This document shows positions 17,242 through 25,756 of a stretch of DNA of 44,896 nucleotides, in pieces. This DNA comes from a virus. The DNA is taken from positions 1 to 44,896 of IMG/VR virus record IMGVR_UViG_3300021478_000052; one strand, given 5' to 3'. The first letter of the stretch is position 1, and each line of letters starts with the position of its first letter. Made by a program: the position numbers and the translations under genes. The notes under the pieces are model-generated. The model saw only the letters and a list, made by a program, of their open reading frames with translations, was not told the DNA's origin and did no database searches.

Positions 17242-17267
17242 CGCGGCCCTGGTTGCCCAGGGCCGCG
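17242..17267 (-). terminator. GNRA-capped hairpin between decoration and capsid genes
   Basis: A perfect 11-bp stem, CGCGGCCCTGG / CCAGGGCCGCG, with a 4-base loop. On the minus strand the loop is GCAA, a stable GNRA tetraloop. It lies 14 bases after the decoration gene stop and about 35 bases before the capsid start. No strong T-run follows directly, so it may be an mRNA stabiliser, an RNase barrier, or a partial terminator. Confidence 0.55.
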
Positions 17268-17280
17268 TTCTGAAAAACGA

Positions 17281-18117
17281 CTAGGACAGCGTGACGCCGG
17301 TGTTCTCGATCACCAGCCACGTCCCGCCTTGCGCCTCCAGGAGCACGTTGTTTCCGATGGCCGCGGCGAACGTGGCGATGTGAGTCGTCCCGTTGAAGCC
17401 GGTCGCCGGAGTCGTGACCGTGTGAGCGAAGGCAGTGTCGGACGTGATACGAAGGCGCTTGCCGTCGTCCACTCCCGCCACGGGCAGGGCCAGGGTCATG
17501 ACAGCAACCCCCGCCTTGGTGATGAGCGCTTCGGTGTAGGGCTGCGTCGGCGGTGCAATCGCGCCGCTCACCGCGTAAGGAGTGGCAGCGGCCTGAGCCA
17601 CGTCGTCCGCCACCAGGTCAGAGTCGAATGCGCTGTACTCCACCACGCAACGGGTGAGTGAATTGGAGACAGCGGCCTGGGTGAACTCACAGATGCGGCC
17701 GACAATGTAGGCCGCGCCTGATGCGCCCTTGAGGGTCGAGAAAGTGTTACTGGTCGAGCAATAGACGAGCGCGCCGATCCTCGTCGGCGAACCGGCTACC
17801 CACAGCACCACTTTGCCCTTGTCGTTGCAGCGGACGCGGATCGCCCCGGCAAGGCCGGTGCCAGGCGCATCGCCCACGAACTGAATCGCGCCCACGCGGT
17901 TGTCGCGGCGCTTGATGGCGAAACCGACGAATGTGCCAGCGCCTCCAGCCGTCTCCGGCAGGTTGGCGAGGCCCGGAGTAACACCGTCGACGATGACCGG
18001 TGCTCCTTGCCAGATGCAGACGTTGGCATCGATGGGATACTCCACAACGTTGCCAAGCTCGTAGTTCCTGACGCAATCGGCGGTCAGCGCGCCCTGTACT
18101 GGACTGTCCTGCGACAT
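17281..18117 (-). CDS. Capsid decoration / DUF2190-like head protein
   Basis: A 278-residue, beta-rich protein. The N-terminal part (LGNVVEYPIDANVCIWQGAPVIVDG..GLANLPETAGGAGTFVGFAIK) fits the DUF2190-like or head-decoration type, in which capped small beta domains bind the capsid surface. The C-terminus (LRITSDTAFAHTVTTP, ..NNVLLEAQGGTWLVIENTGV) resembles a second beta domain found in virion surface proteins. It sits between scaffold and capsid, the usual place for decoration protein (lambda gpD is between C/Nu3 and E). Confidence 0.75.
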   Translation of the reverse strand: MSQDSPVQGALTADCVRNYELGNVVEYPIDANVCIWQGAPVIVDGVTPGLANLPETAGGAGTFVGFAIKRRDNRVGAIQFVGDAPGTGLAGAIRVRCNDKGKVVLWVAGSPTRIGALVYCSTSNTFSTLKGASGAAYIVGRICEFTQAAVSNSLTRCVVEYSAFDSDLVADDVAQAAATPYAVSGAIAPPTQPYTEALITKAGVAVMTLALPVAGVDDGKRLRITSDTAFAHTVTTPATGFNGTTHIATFAAAIGNNVLLEAQGGTWLVIENTGVTLS

Positions 18118-18182
18118 GTGCCTTTCCTCCTGGTTCTGAATTTGTGAAGCCGGACCTCAAGGTCCTCGTGCTGAACCGCCGA

Positions 18183-18656
18183 CTACGCCGGTTTTTTGTT
18201 GAGAATTTTGACTCGCCCCGCCGCCTCCGCTTTGCAGAACGCGACATACGCGCCCTCGCTGGTGAACTCGCGGTGCAGTTTGGGATCGTTCTCCCAGTTC
18301 TTCTTCGCCACGGCAGTGACCTGCTCCGGAGACATCGTGGAGTCGATCTTCTGCGTTGTGCGCGCGGTGGTCTCGGCGGGAGAGTTGGGAGCTGGCTTCG
18401 GAGCGTCGGTATGCAGATCGGCGGCGACGCCTTTCAGCCTTTTTCCCTCAGCTGCGAGGATCTGGGCCGCGGCTTCCTGCCCCGTGGTCTTGCCGTCGTA
18501 TTTGAGCTTCGCCACCAGGTCCTCGTGGCCCGGCAGGATCGATCCCTGCTCTTCCACGGCCTGGATGCGTGCGCGCTCAGCGTTGCAACCTTCCTCGAAC
18601 GCCAGCTTGCGCATGGCCTCGATGTCGGCTGGCTGCGTTACTGCGGTCGTGCTCAT
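18183..18656 (-). CDS. Nested scaffolding protein inside the protease gene (Nu3-like)
   Basis: An in-frame ATG at 18656, codon 303 of the protease gene, follows a very good ribosome site (GGAGGT, 6 bases before). Translation from here gives a 157-residue protein starting MSTTAVTQPADIEAMRKLAF, rich in Glu, Ala, Lys and Thr, with helical segments that fit an internal scaffold. Lambda Nu3 is made from inside gene C in the same way. The two products share their C-terminus. Confidence 0.78.
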   Translation of the reverse strand: MSTTAVTQPADIEAMRKLAFEEGCNAERARIQAVEEQGSILPGHEDLVAKLKYDGKTTGQEAAAQILAAEGKRLKGVAADLHTDAPKPAPNSPAETTARTTQKIDSTMSPEQVTAVAKKNWENDPKLHREFTSEGAYVAFCKAEAAGRVKILNKKPA

Positions 18657-19562
18657 AGTGGAACCTCCATCGTGATTAGCAGCGCTGGCGCTGCGATTTG
18701 GATACAGCAATTGTTGCCGGTCGTCCTTCAGCTGCTGCAGGGCCTGCTGGGTCGTTCGCTTGCCGTCCACCAGCCCCACGTCGACGGCTTTCTGGCCAAT
18801 GAAAATCCGGCCTTCTGCCATCTCCGACAGAACCTTTTCAGGACTCACGCCAAGGTTGCGCGCGACGTCATCCACGAACACCGTGTAGATCTGGTCGACC
18901 TGGTTCTGAAGTTCGGCCCGGCCTTCCGGGGAGAGCGGTTCGTGCTCGCTCGCGATGCGTTTGTACTTGCCGGCCGAAATTTCCGTGACCTTCACGCCGC
19001 GGTTCGCCTCCGCCTTCGACATGTCGGTGTGCGCCGCCACCACGCCGATGGAGCCCACCTGCGCGGTGCCACTCGAGATGTACAACTCGTCGGCGGAGGA
19101 GCCGATCCAGTACGCGGCGCTGGCCATCATGCCCTCGCACACAGCGACGATGGGCTTTGTCCCGCGCGATTCGAAAATCTGATTGCAGAACTCCTGCGTC
19201 CCGCCCACCTCTCCACCAGGTGAATCGATCACCAGGAGAATCGAGTGGATCAGCGGGTCCTGCATGGCCTGGGAGAAGTCGCGCTGCAGCAACTGCGTCG
19301 ACGTCCCACCGCTGAAGGCGGACATTAGGTTCATGCGCTTGGCGAGCACGCCATTGATGGCGAGAATCCCGACGCCGCCATCAACCTCGAGCGTCCGGTA
19401 CTGGTTCTCCATCGGCCTGCCAATCTGCGCCTCAGCGGCCGCGATCTTGGCGGCGATATCCGACTTGTCTGCGTGCAGGTGGAATTCGTAGAGGTCGCGG
19501 ATCTCCGCGTACTTTTCAGGAGCGATGGCCCACGGGCTGTTCAGAACATCGATGATGGTCAT
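18183..19562 (-). CDS. Head maturation protease, S49 (SppA-like), with scaffold domain
   Basis: A 459-residue protein with an N-terminal serine-lysine protease (about residues 60-280) and a C-terminal scaffold-like region. The nucleophile is Ser148 in MMASAAYWIGS and the general base Lys199 in SAGKYKR; oxyanion-side DSPGGEVGG is at about 113-121. Its role is to cut scaffold and head proteins during capsid maturation, as with lambda gpC. The Glu/Ala/Lys-rich C-terminus after residue 303 is also made on its own from an internal start (see nested gene). ATG at 19562 overlaps the portal stop (ATGA). Confidence 0.92.
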   Translation of the reverse strand: MTIIDVLNSPWAIAPEKYAEIRDLYEFHLHADKSDIAAKIAAAEAQIGRPMENQYRTLEVDGGVGILAINGVLAKRMNLMSAFSGGTSTQLLQRDFSQAMQDPLIHSILLVIDSPGGEVGGTQEFCNQIFESRGTKPIVAVCEGMMASAAYWIGSSADELYISSGTAQVGSIGVVAAHTDMSKAEANRGVKVTEISAGKYKRIASEHEPLSPEGRAELQNQVDQIYTVFVDDVARNLGVSPEKVLSEMAEGRIFIGQKAVDVGLVDGKRTTQQALQQLKDDRQQLLYPNRSASAANHDGGSTMSTTAVTQPADIEAMRKLAFEEGCNAERARIQAVEEQGSILPGHEDLVAKLKYDGKTTGQEAAAQILAAEGKRLKGVAADLHTDAPKPAPNSPAETTARTTQKIDSTMSPEQVTAVAKKNWENDPKLHREFTSEGAYVAFCKAEAAGRVKILNKKPA

Positions 19563-21643
19563 GGTTTGCGCTCGTCCTCTCCGTCGCCTTTGGTTTCGTC
19601 GGCCTCCTCGTCCTCTACATCTTTCGAGGAGTCGTCGTCTTCTTCGGAACCCGCGCCGGGATCGCCCTTAGAACCCTCGGCGGCTTGTCCTTCACCAGGC
19701 GCGCGACTTTCAATTGCTTCATCCGTCACCTCACTCGCGACTGCGGCCTTACGAGCCGGGGCAGGGGCAGCGGGAGGGGTGTTCGCTGGTTTCGCTGCGC
19801 CCTGGCCCGGTGTCTGCGGGGCTGGTTTTGCTGGCGTAGCCGGAGAAGCACCTCCGCCGCCTGGTTGCCCGGCAGGAACTGGTTTCTGTCCTGGTTGACC
19901 TTGGGAGTCGGGAATCGTTTCTTCCGCGGTGGTGATCGTCTCGCGCTGCGCTGGCGGGCCCACCTGCGTGGTGCTGGTGATGAGGCCAGCCTTCACCGCG
20001 GCGGCGCGTTCCTTCGTCTGCTGCTTCAGGTTGTCGGTCCAGAGCCCGGCATTCAGCGCCATCGTCTCCTGGGCCAGCGTCGACACCCGGATCTCGAGGC
20101 GCTTCTGCGCAGCTTCGACTTCCTTGACCGGGTCGATCTGCATCGGCTGTTCGCCCAGCCACTGCGACTGCAGGTAGGCGGCGCGCATCGTCGAGTTTGC
20201 AAAATAGCCGGGCGCTTTGATGAGGCCATTGGAGACAGCCTCGTTCATCCACGCCTCATAGATCGGCTGGCAGTAGCTATCCGCAACCCATGTGCGTCTG
20301 TTCCGAAAAAAGCGCCACGCGTCGAGCAGGGCCGCGCGGCTCGCGGAATAACTCGCGGTGAAGTGTTTGATCAGGACCTCGAAGGGCAGGCCCAGGGCGA
20401 TGCCGATCTGGCGGAGGATCGACTGCACAAACAGGTCGTAACCGGCGTTGGGCCGGTTCGGATTCACGGTGGTAATGTCCTCACCAGGTCCAAGCTCGAT
20501 GATCGCGCCTGCTGCCAGGCCCACCTCGTCGTTCGTTAGGCCGGAGTTCGAGGATGTGGAGCCGGAATTCTGCCCGGTGAGGTTGGGCAGCATCGGGGCG
20601 ACGTCCTCGCTCTCTTCCGTCTTGATGAACACGGTCAGCATGGCTGCGACCACCGCGGCCATCACTTCGGCCTCGGTGTAGCGGTCCAGCTGCTTGATCG
20701 TTTCGATTACGGGAGTGAGGTACGGAATGCCGCGCGTTTGCCCAGGCCGGGTCTTGTCGAACAGGTGGATCACGTTGCGGTATTTCTGTTTCTCGCCGAA
20801 GGCCGCGTGCCTGTCCCATTCCTGCAGATTCATGCGGTCAATCGAACCGGGGTGCTTTCTCATGATGTGGTACGCGAGAGGCGCACCGTAGTCGTCCATC
20901 TCCACGCCGCCCGTGAGATTCGTGGTGTTGGCCTTGTTCTGCGGGTTGCTCAGACGGTCAGCCTCGATCAGCTGCAGGCGGAGTTTGTAGGGCGTGCGGT
21001 CGGACTTCACACTCAGCAGCAGACAGATCACGTCGCCGCTTTCGAGCGCTGAACGGAACGCGAGATTCTGCAGGCCGTAGAAATTCTGGGTGCGCGTGAT
21101 GTCGCACTCGGTGGACTCTGCCCAGAGCCGGAACGAGCGTTCTGTTTTTGACATCCACGCGGATGCCTCTTCCTCGGTCATCTTCAGCGTCTCTGCCTCA
21201 ACCGCGCTTTGCAGCTGCAGGCCGGGCCCGATGACGTTTTGACAGACCGTGCCGATTGCGCCGGTGGCGAGAGGGGCGTTTCGGATCAGATCGCGGGAGC
21301 GGTCGCGCAAGACGGGAAGATCGAAAATGATGTCAGAGTCGGCGCTGTTGGTGCGGGGCCGCCACTGCTGGGTCTGTCGGCGGTTGGCGCGCGCTCCGGT
21401 GTAGCCTCCGGCGTAGCTTCCGCCCTGGCCTCCGGACCAGCCGCCGCCCATGAACGGGCCGCCCCAGCCACCCATCGCGAGCAGCGCCTTGTCCTTCATG
21501 CGCTGCACGCCCCACTGTGGCGAGATGTACGAACGGAACCGTTCGTACAAATTGGGTCTGATCTGCTCGCGGATCGCGGCGAGCGCGGTAGCAGGGGTGA
21601 GCCGGGGAACTTCGCGGAGATTCATGCTGGGCTGCGCGCTCAT
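19559..21643 (-). CDS. Portal protein (lambda gpB-like)
   Basis: A 694-residue portal. It contains features of the lambda-type portal: RNNRDLIRNAPLATGAIGT-like segment (VLRDRSRDLIRNAPLATGA), SALESGDVICLLLS, the LIEADRLSNP motif, AFGEKQKYRNVIHLFDKTRPGQTRGIPYLTPVI, and FEVLIKHFTASYSASRAALLDAWRFFRNRR. The C-terminus (about 570-694) is a low-complexity Pro/Gly/Ala then acidic tail. The portal forms the dodecameric ring through which DNA enters and leaves. Overlaps gpW by ATGA and the protease by ATGA. Confidence 0.93.
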   Translation of the reverse strand: MSAQPSMNLREVPRLTPATALAAIREQIRPNLYERFRSYISPQWGVQRMKDKALLAMGGWGGPFMGGGWSGGQGGSYAGGYTGARANRRQTQQWRPRTNSADSDIIFDLPVLRDRSRDLIRNAPLATGAIGTVCQNVIGPGLQLQSAVEAETLKMTEEEASAWMSKTERSFRLWAESTECDITRTQNFYGLQNLAFRSALESGDVICLLLSVKSDRTPYKLRLQLIEADRLSNPQNKANTTNLTGGVEMDDYGAPLAYHIMRKHPGSIDRMNLQEWDRHAAFGEKQKYRNVIHLFDKTRPGQTRGIPYLTPVIETIKQLDRYTEAEVMAAVVAAMLTVFIKTEESEDVAPMLPNLTGQNSGSTSSNSGLTNDEVGLAAGAIIELGPGEDITTVNPNRPNAGYDLFVQSILRQIGIALGLPFEVLIKHFTASYSASRAALLDAWRFFRNRRTWVADSYCQPIYEAWMNEAVSNGLIKAPGYFANSTMRAAYLQSQWLGEQPMQIDPVKEVEAAQKRLEIRVSTLAQETMALNAGLWTDNLKQQTKERAAAVKAGLITSTTQVGPPAQRETITTAEETIPDSQGQPGQKPVPAGQPGGGGASPATPAKPAPQTPGQGAAKPANTPPAAPAPARKAAVASEVTDEAIESRAPGEGQAAEGSKGDPGAGSEEDDDSSKDVEDEEADETKGDGEDERKP

Positions 21644-21879
21644 GGCAGGGGTACCGCTCCACGAATGCGAATGCCGCCACGCTCCGCGCGCGCTTTCAGA
21701 ACAGGGATGCGCTTCTCCAGATACTCGATGGTGTCGCGGATTTCCTTCAGGTTTGCGCGAGTGAGAGAACGGCCGCCGATGGAATATGCCTGCTGCCCGC
21801 CCAAAATCTTCACCTCAGCATCGGTGAACGCGTCGTAGCGACGCAGCGCCTCGGTGAGTGGATCTGAGTAAGCAACCAT
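21640..21879 (-). CDS. Head-tail joining protein gpW
   Basis: A 79-residue gpW-like protein. It has the short helical start (LTEALRRYDAFTDAEVKI), the small beta-turn (QQAYSIGGRSLTRANL), and the second long helix (LKEIRDTIEYLEKRIPVLKAR), which together define the gpW fold. Lambda gpW sits between terminase large subunit and portal, as here. It fills the channel after packaging and serves in tail joining. Confidence 0.88.
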   Translation of the reverse strand: MVAYSDPLTEALRRYDAFTDAEVKILGGQQAYSIGGRSLTRANLKEIRDTIEYLEKRIPVLKARAERGGIRIRGAVPLP

Positions 21880-21954
21880 TGTCCCCGAGAATGCACGCTT
21901 TAAAAATTGCTGAACAGACGCAATTGTGAAGTGCGGGGCACGCGCGGAGCTTTT

Positions 21955-23859
21955 CTACTGCACTCCGCGGCTGCGGAATTTGCGCTTGCGGTCGGGGGCG
22001 AGAGAGGTCAGACCCTGCTTCGTGCGGTTGATGGCCTGCGCCAGGAATCCCAGGTCGCGGTAGGTGACCGGATCGCACACGTTCTGTAAGCAGAACAGCG
22101 CCGCATAGCAGTAAACAGTGAGGTCCAGCGCTTCGTTCCGGTTGTAGGTCTTCACATACACCAACTTGCGGGTGCGGGTTCGCTTGTCGCGGACGGTGAT
22201 CTTTTTCTCTCCCACCAGCTGCTCGAAAAACTCCTCGGTGACGCGCTCGTGGAAGTGGATATAGCCAGGACCAGGCTGCGGGATCTTCAGCCGAGAAAAA
22301 ACTCGGTCCTTCGCCGCATAGGTCGCGATGGTGAACAGGCGCACGCCGTGTTTCTTGGCCGTGGCCTCGGCAACCAGGCCAGGCTTCGACAGGTAGTCGA
22401 CGCCTTTGGTCGCGAACACGCGGCGACGCGCGCCCTGGCGCGGGAGCACGAAGTCGTAGACGGAATCCGCCTGCGAGCCGGAGTCGACGAAGGTGATCGC
22501 GGGCGTGAGCAGCGCGCCGCTCTGGTGCTGGCGCTGCTCGAGCAGAAAGTCGTCAGCCTGGTCCCACGTGCTCTCGAGGCCGGGATCATCCCAGATGATG
22601 CGGTGCTCGATGAGCCACGCCTCCTCGCCCGCCCCGAACCCAACTAATAAACACTCCAGCCGGTTCGCCTGCACGTCGATGGCTGCGACCAGGACCGCGC
22701 AATTCGCGGGCACCACCGCGGCATAAGGCTCCTGGCGCTTCAGCAGAGCGTTCGCGTTGAACGTCTCGCCCTGCTCCTCCCACGTTTCTCCCAGGCGAAG
22801 GTTGATGAAGGCTTTGAGCTTCTCCGGGTTCGCCTGCGCCTCCGTCCACTCGGTCGCGAGTTCGCCCCACACATCGTTGCGCCAGGCGGAGTACAGCGCG
22901 TTGATGTAGAAGCCCACGATGCTGCGCCGCTCGGGGAACTTCGCAACCCACTTCCCACCGGCCAGCATGCCGCGCTTGTAGCGCTCCTCAATGCCCTTGC
23001 GACAGCCGCGGCAGAGGAAACGAACGGAATCCAGAACAGGCTCGCCGTCCGCATCCTTTTCCCAGATGAGCAGGTACTCGCCTGTCTCCGGATCGCGCCA
23101 CAGCAACGGCTGCATGTGCCCGCAGAACGGGCATGGCACGTGGAACATCTGCTGGCTGCTGCGCTCGTAGTCGCGGTCGGCGCGGCTGAGGCCCTTGGGC
23201 TTCGCAGGCGTGGACCCTTTGAAAATCTTGGCCTCGGGATAAGTGTCGGTGCGGCGTACCGCGATTTCAATCGGGTCGCCTTCGCCGTCGACGTCCTCGG
23301 GATACGCGTCGAACTCGTCCAGGAGCAACACCGCGATGGGATCGCCGCGGATACCCTTCCCGGACTGCGCGCCGGTGAGCTTCAGGAACCCGCCGTCAAA
23401 CTCTTTCAGCAGCTGCGTGTTTCCGCCTTTGCGGGAGACGTTCTCTCGCACCTTTGAGCGGAGCGCCGGGCACGCCTCAATCATCGGCGCGATGCGTTTC
23501 CTCGAGTAGCCCTTGGCGTCGCCCTCCGCGGGCTGCACCATCAGCATCGCCCGCGGATCGTGGTCGATGAAATACCCGATAACGTTATTCAGAACACCGT
23601 CCGACCAGCCGATTTGCGTGCTCTTTTTGCAGACCACTTCGCGGACCTCGGGATCGAGGATCGCGTCCATCATGTCCACCTGGTACGGTTCGGAAACCCA
23701 GCGACCAGGCCGGTTGCTGGTGCCCTTCGGAAGGATGCGGTTCTCAGCGGCCCACTGGCTTATCTTCAGGAACGCCGGAGCCTTGAAGTACCCGCTTATT
23801 TTTTGGTCCGCCTGCCACAGCGCCGTCTGTTGCTCCGGCAGTAGAGTTACGGTCGCCAT
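21955..23859 (-). CDS. Terminase large subunit (GpA family)
   Basis: A 634-residue GpA-type terminase. The ATPase part has a Walker A-like CKKSTQIGWSD at about 78-88, Walker B AVLLLDEFD at about 176-184, and a coupling motif FKGSTPAKPKG. A zinc-like cysteine set CPFCGH...CRGC is at about 245-290. The C-terminal nuclease part has ITFVDSGSQADSVYDFV and a GVDYLSKPGLV segment. It packages DNA into the head and cuts concatemers. Overlaps the small terminase gene by 116 bases, as in other lambda-like phages. GpA type suggests cohesive ends. Confidence 0.94.
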   Translation of the reverse strand: MATVTLLPEQQTALWQADQKISGYFKAPAFLKISQWAAENRILPKGTSNRPGRWVSEPYQVDMMDAILDPEVREVVCKKSTQIGWSDGVLNNVIGYFIDHDPRAMLMVQPAEGDAKGYSRKRIAPMIEACPALRSKVRENVSRKGGNTQLLKEFDGGFLKLTGAQSGKGIRGDPIAVLLLDEFDAYPEDVDGEGDPIEIAVRRTDTYPEAKIFKGSTPAKPKGLSRADRDYERSSQQMFHVPCPFCGHMQPLLWRDPETGEYLLIWEKDADGEPVLDSVRFLCRGCRKGIEERYKRGMLAGGKWVAKFPERRSIVGFYINALYSAWRNDVWGELATEWTEAQANPEKLKAFINLRLGETWEEQGETFNANALLKRQEPYAAVVPANCAVLVAAIDVQANRLECLLVGFGAGEEAWLIEHRIIWDDPGLESTWDQADDFLLEQRQHQSGALLTPAITFVDSGSQADSVYDFVLPRQGARRRVFATKGVDYLSKPGLVAEATAKKHGVRLFTIATYAAKDRVFSRLKIPQPGPGYIHFHERVTEEFFEQLVGEKKITVRDKRTRTRKLVYVKTYNRNEALDLTVYCYAALFCLQNVCDPVTYRDLGFLAQAINRTKQGLTSLAPDRKRKFRSRGVQ

Positions 23860-24325
23860 TTCCCTCCTTGCTCAAGATCATCAGCATGTCGCGGCACTCG
23901 CGCTCGATGACGTCCTGGATGCCGCGCCGGTCCAGGCCCACCAGCATGCCCGAAAGACGCGACGGGAGTGCGAGCACGCGCTGGCGAATGGTGATCACCC
24001 ACCCGACCAGCAACTTCTCGTACACCGAGATCGGGATGCTCCTCCCGCGGCGCTCGAGCAGGTCCAGTTCGCTGAGGTCGGCCTGCGCCTTCAGGAGCCG
24101 GTGCCGCTCCACGCGGAGGTTGACGCCGCTGTTCCGTTCCTCCTCGGTGATCCCGCTGCGGTGCATCTGCCCATGCAGATATCGAACGTACCAGGCCAGG
24201 CAGCGCCCGACGTCGTACTGGCCCCTCGCCTCGTGCGGCATTCCCTTTGCGACCAGGCCCGCGATTGACTTGGGCTGCACATCCATCACTCGCGCGAGGT
24301 CCTCGAAGGAGACGAGTTGCGGCAT
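23744..24325 (-). CDS. Terminase small subunit (Nu1-like)
   Basis: A 193-residue protein beginning MPQLVSFEDLARVMDVQPKSIAGLVAKGMPHEARGQYDV, a winged helix-turn-helix of the Nu1 type that binds packaging sites. It is followed by a long helical region (EERNSGVNLRVERHRLLKAQADLSELDLLERRG) and a segment that contacts the large subunit. It ends within the start of the large subunit gene. Starts three bases after the DUF3846 gene. Confidence 0.85.
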   Translation of the reverse strand: MPQLVSFEDLARVMDVQPKSIAGLVAKGMPHEARGQYDVGRCLAWYVRYLHGQMHRSGITEEERNSGVNLRVERHRLLKAQADLSELDLLERRGRSIPISVYEKLLVGWVITIRQRVLALPSRLSGMLVGLDRRGIQDVIERECRDMLMILSKEGNGDRNSTAGATDGAVAGGPKNKRVLQGSGVPEDKPVGR

Positions 24326-24328
24326 GCT

Positions 24329-24616
24329 TCACGACACCTCTCCCGTTCGGCACAGCAGAACATTCCCGACCACGGGATCGCGCGAGCCATACGCATAGAG
24401 CGCGCTCGCGGTAAGGTTGATGGGCAAGCCCAGCCGTTTCCCATCTTCGTTGCAGAACATCATCTCGAACTCGCCCTCGTAGCCATCCACGCTGCCGTGG
24501 ATCTTCAGCACTTCGATGTAGCCGCCGACGAAGTCCTGCAGTTCGGTGAGCGTGAACTCGCCGCCCAGGGGGAGCACGATCTCGATTCGTCCGTCCGCCT
24601 TCACAAGTAGCGCCAT
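24329..24616 (-). CDS. DUF3846-like protein
   Basis: A 95-residue protein with the DUF3846 pattern: LTELQDFVGGYIEVLKIHG, then FCNEDGKRLGLPINLTASALYAYGSRDPVVGNVLLC. Members occur in phages and plasmids of many bacteria, are small alpha-beta proteins, and have no known activity. It lies between an XRE-type regulator gene and the small terminase. Confidence 0.8.
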   Translation of the reverse strand: MALLVKADGRIEIVLPLGGEFTLTELQDFVGGYIEVLKIHGSVDGYEGEFEMMFCNEDGKRLGLPINLTASALYAYGSRDPVVGNVLLCRTGEVS

Positions 24617-24620
24617 GACA

Positions 24621-24863
24621 CTAAGCTACGCCTTCTGCTTTTTTCGGCCCTCGGAGGCGCACGTTCCCGACCGCGTCGAGTTCCCAAATTTCCTCGACGC
24701 GACAACCGAGGGCCGCCGCAATTTTTAAGGCGCTCGCCAACCGCAAGTTGTTACAGCGTTCGGTCTGAGCACGCCATAAAATATTGTGGGCGACGCCGAC
24801 GCGGGCGGACAATTCGCGCAACGACTCGACTCGCCGCGCTTGCGATAAGGGGTTCTCGCTCAT
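24621..24863 (-). CDS. XRE-family helix-turn-helix protein
   Basis: An 80-residue DNA-binding protein. The helix-turn-helix covers about residues 15-60: SLRELSARVGVAHNILWRAQTER..LRLASALKIAAALGC. It ends in a short basic tail. It precedes DUF3846 and terminase genes and may control late gene expression, though nothing in the sequence shows its target. Confidence 0.75.
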   Translation of the reverse strand: MSENPLSQARRVESLRELSARVGVAHNILWRAQTERCNNLRLASALKIAAALGCRVEEIWELDAVGNVRLRGPKKAEGVA

Positions 24864-24893
24864 TTGCGTTTTGCCTTTCTAGCGACTCTACGT

Positions 24894-25124
24894 CTACGCC
24901 TTCTGCTTTTTCGGCTCAGTGATCGTCATCGAAATGTCGACGTTGATGGTGGTCTCCACCTTCACCGTGAACCCATTCGCCTCGAGCGCGCGTTTGACTT
25001 TCAGCACCTTCTCGCTCGCGATTGCGACGTCGTACATGGCGAACGGATCGACCGGGGGCGGAGCGTTCGGGTCGGGCGGTACCGGTTTTACGGTGGGCGG
25101 CTTCAAGACGAGTTTCTTTGTCAC
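24894..25124 (-). CDS. Hypothetical protein with Pro-rich start
   Basis: A 76-residue protein with a GTG start at 25124, set by GGGGGAAG upstream and a GTGA overlap with the preceding gene. The first third is rich in Pro and Lys; the rest (VLKVKRALEANGFTVKVETTINVDISMTIT) has a helix followed by two beta strands. No family recognised. Confidence 0.6.
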   Translation of the reverse strand: MTKKLVLKPPTVKPVPPDPNAPPPVDPFAMYDVAIASEKVLKVKRALEANGFTVKVETTINVDISMTITEPKKQKA

Positions 25125-25465
25125 TTTTTCTTCCCCCGTGCGGCCTTTTTCTTCGCTGCGGCCTTCTTCACCATGTGCACCATGATGCTGCGGATTGCTT
25201 GCCTCATCCCCTCTTCCCGAATCTCGAAAAGAGTCGCACGAGGATGCCGGGCACAGTACCGCTTGATGGCGCGCTCACCTTCTTCGACTACGTCCGTGAT
25301 TCTGACCGTCGCGCTGACGAGCACCAGCATCGCCCCGAGCATCGCGTAGCTCGCGAACGCGCGCCGGTGTGTGACTTTCCTCAGATCCCAGTGCCTTGAT
25401 TTCGAGAGTCTCTTAACCGCTACCCAATCCACTACGTCTAGCGCGCGGGCATCGTGTCTTCTCAC
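25121..25465 (-). CDS. Hypothetical basic protein with a hydrophobic segment
   Basis: A 114-residue protein with a GTG start at 25465. It is basic, has a hydrophobic stretch (AFASYAMLGAMLVLVSATVRI, about residues 37-57) and a Lys/Ala-rich C-terminus (KKAAAKKKAARGKKK). A small 22-codon open frame with a strong ribosome site (25413-25481, ATG at 25481) overlaps its start in another frame and may couple its translation. Function unknown; the basic end may bind DNA. Confidence 0.5.
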   Translation of the reverse strand: MRRHDARALDVVDWVAVKRLSKSRHWDLRKVTHRRAFASYAMLGAMLVLVSATVRITDVVEEGERAIKRYCARHPRATLFEIREEGMRQAIRSIMVHMVKKAAAKKKAARGKKK

Positions 25466-25504
25466 AACTCTTTGTCTTCATGCGGTCTCTCCTGTGAGGG
25501 GCGC

Positions 25505-25756
25505 TCATGCGTCCCGCCATTGCTGTTCTGTTTTTGCTTGTTGCCATTCCTCCCAGGACCCTGCAGGCAGAAACAGCATGCCTTCTGCGTAAATGCGCCG
25601 CTGAGTGCGCAGCGTCGGCTGGAACTCCAGGAGCCTGACACGCTCCGCCTGCGCCATAGGCATCCTCACGAGCGGGAAGTCGTGGTACGTGGTGACCTCG
25701 AATCCTGCAGCCGTCAGTTCCGCGGAGATCATGCTCGTCCACTCGGGGAGCGTCAT
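25505..25756 (-). CDS. Hypothetical protein
   Basis: An 83-residue soluble protein starting MTLPEWTSMISAELTAAGFEV and containing a LLEFQPTLRTQRRIYAEGMLFLPAGSWEEWQ segment. ATG overlaps the stop of the gene upstream (ATGA). No family recognised. It may form a pair with the interrupted gene next to it. Confidence 0.6.
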   Translation of the reverse strand: MTLPEWTSMISAELTAAGFEVTTYHDFPLVRMPMAQAERVRLLEFQPTLRTQRRIYAEGMLFLPAGSWEEWQQAKTEQQWRDA

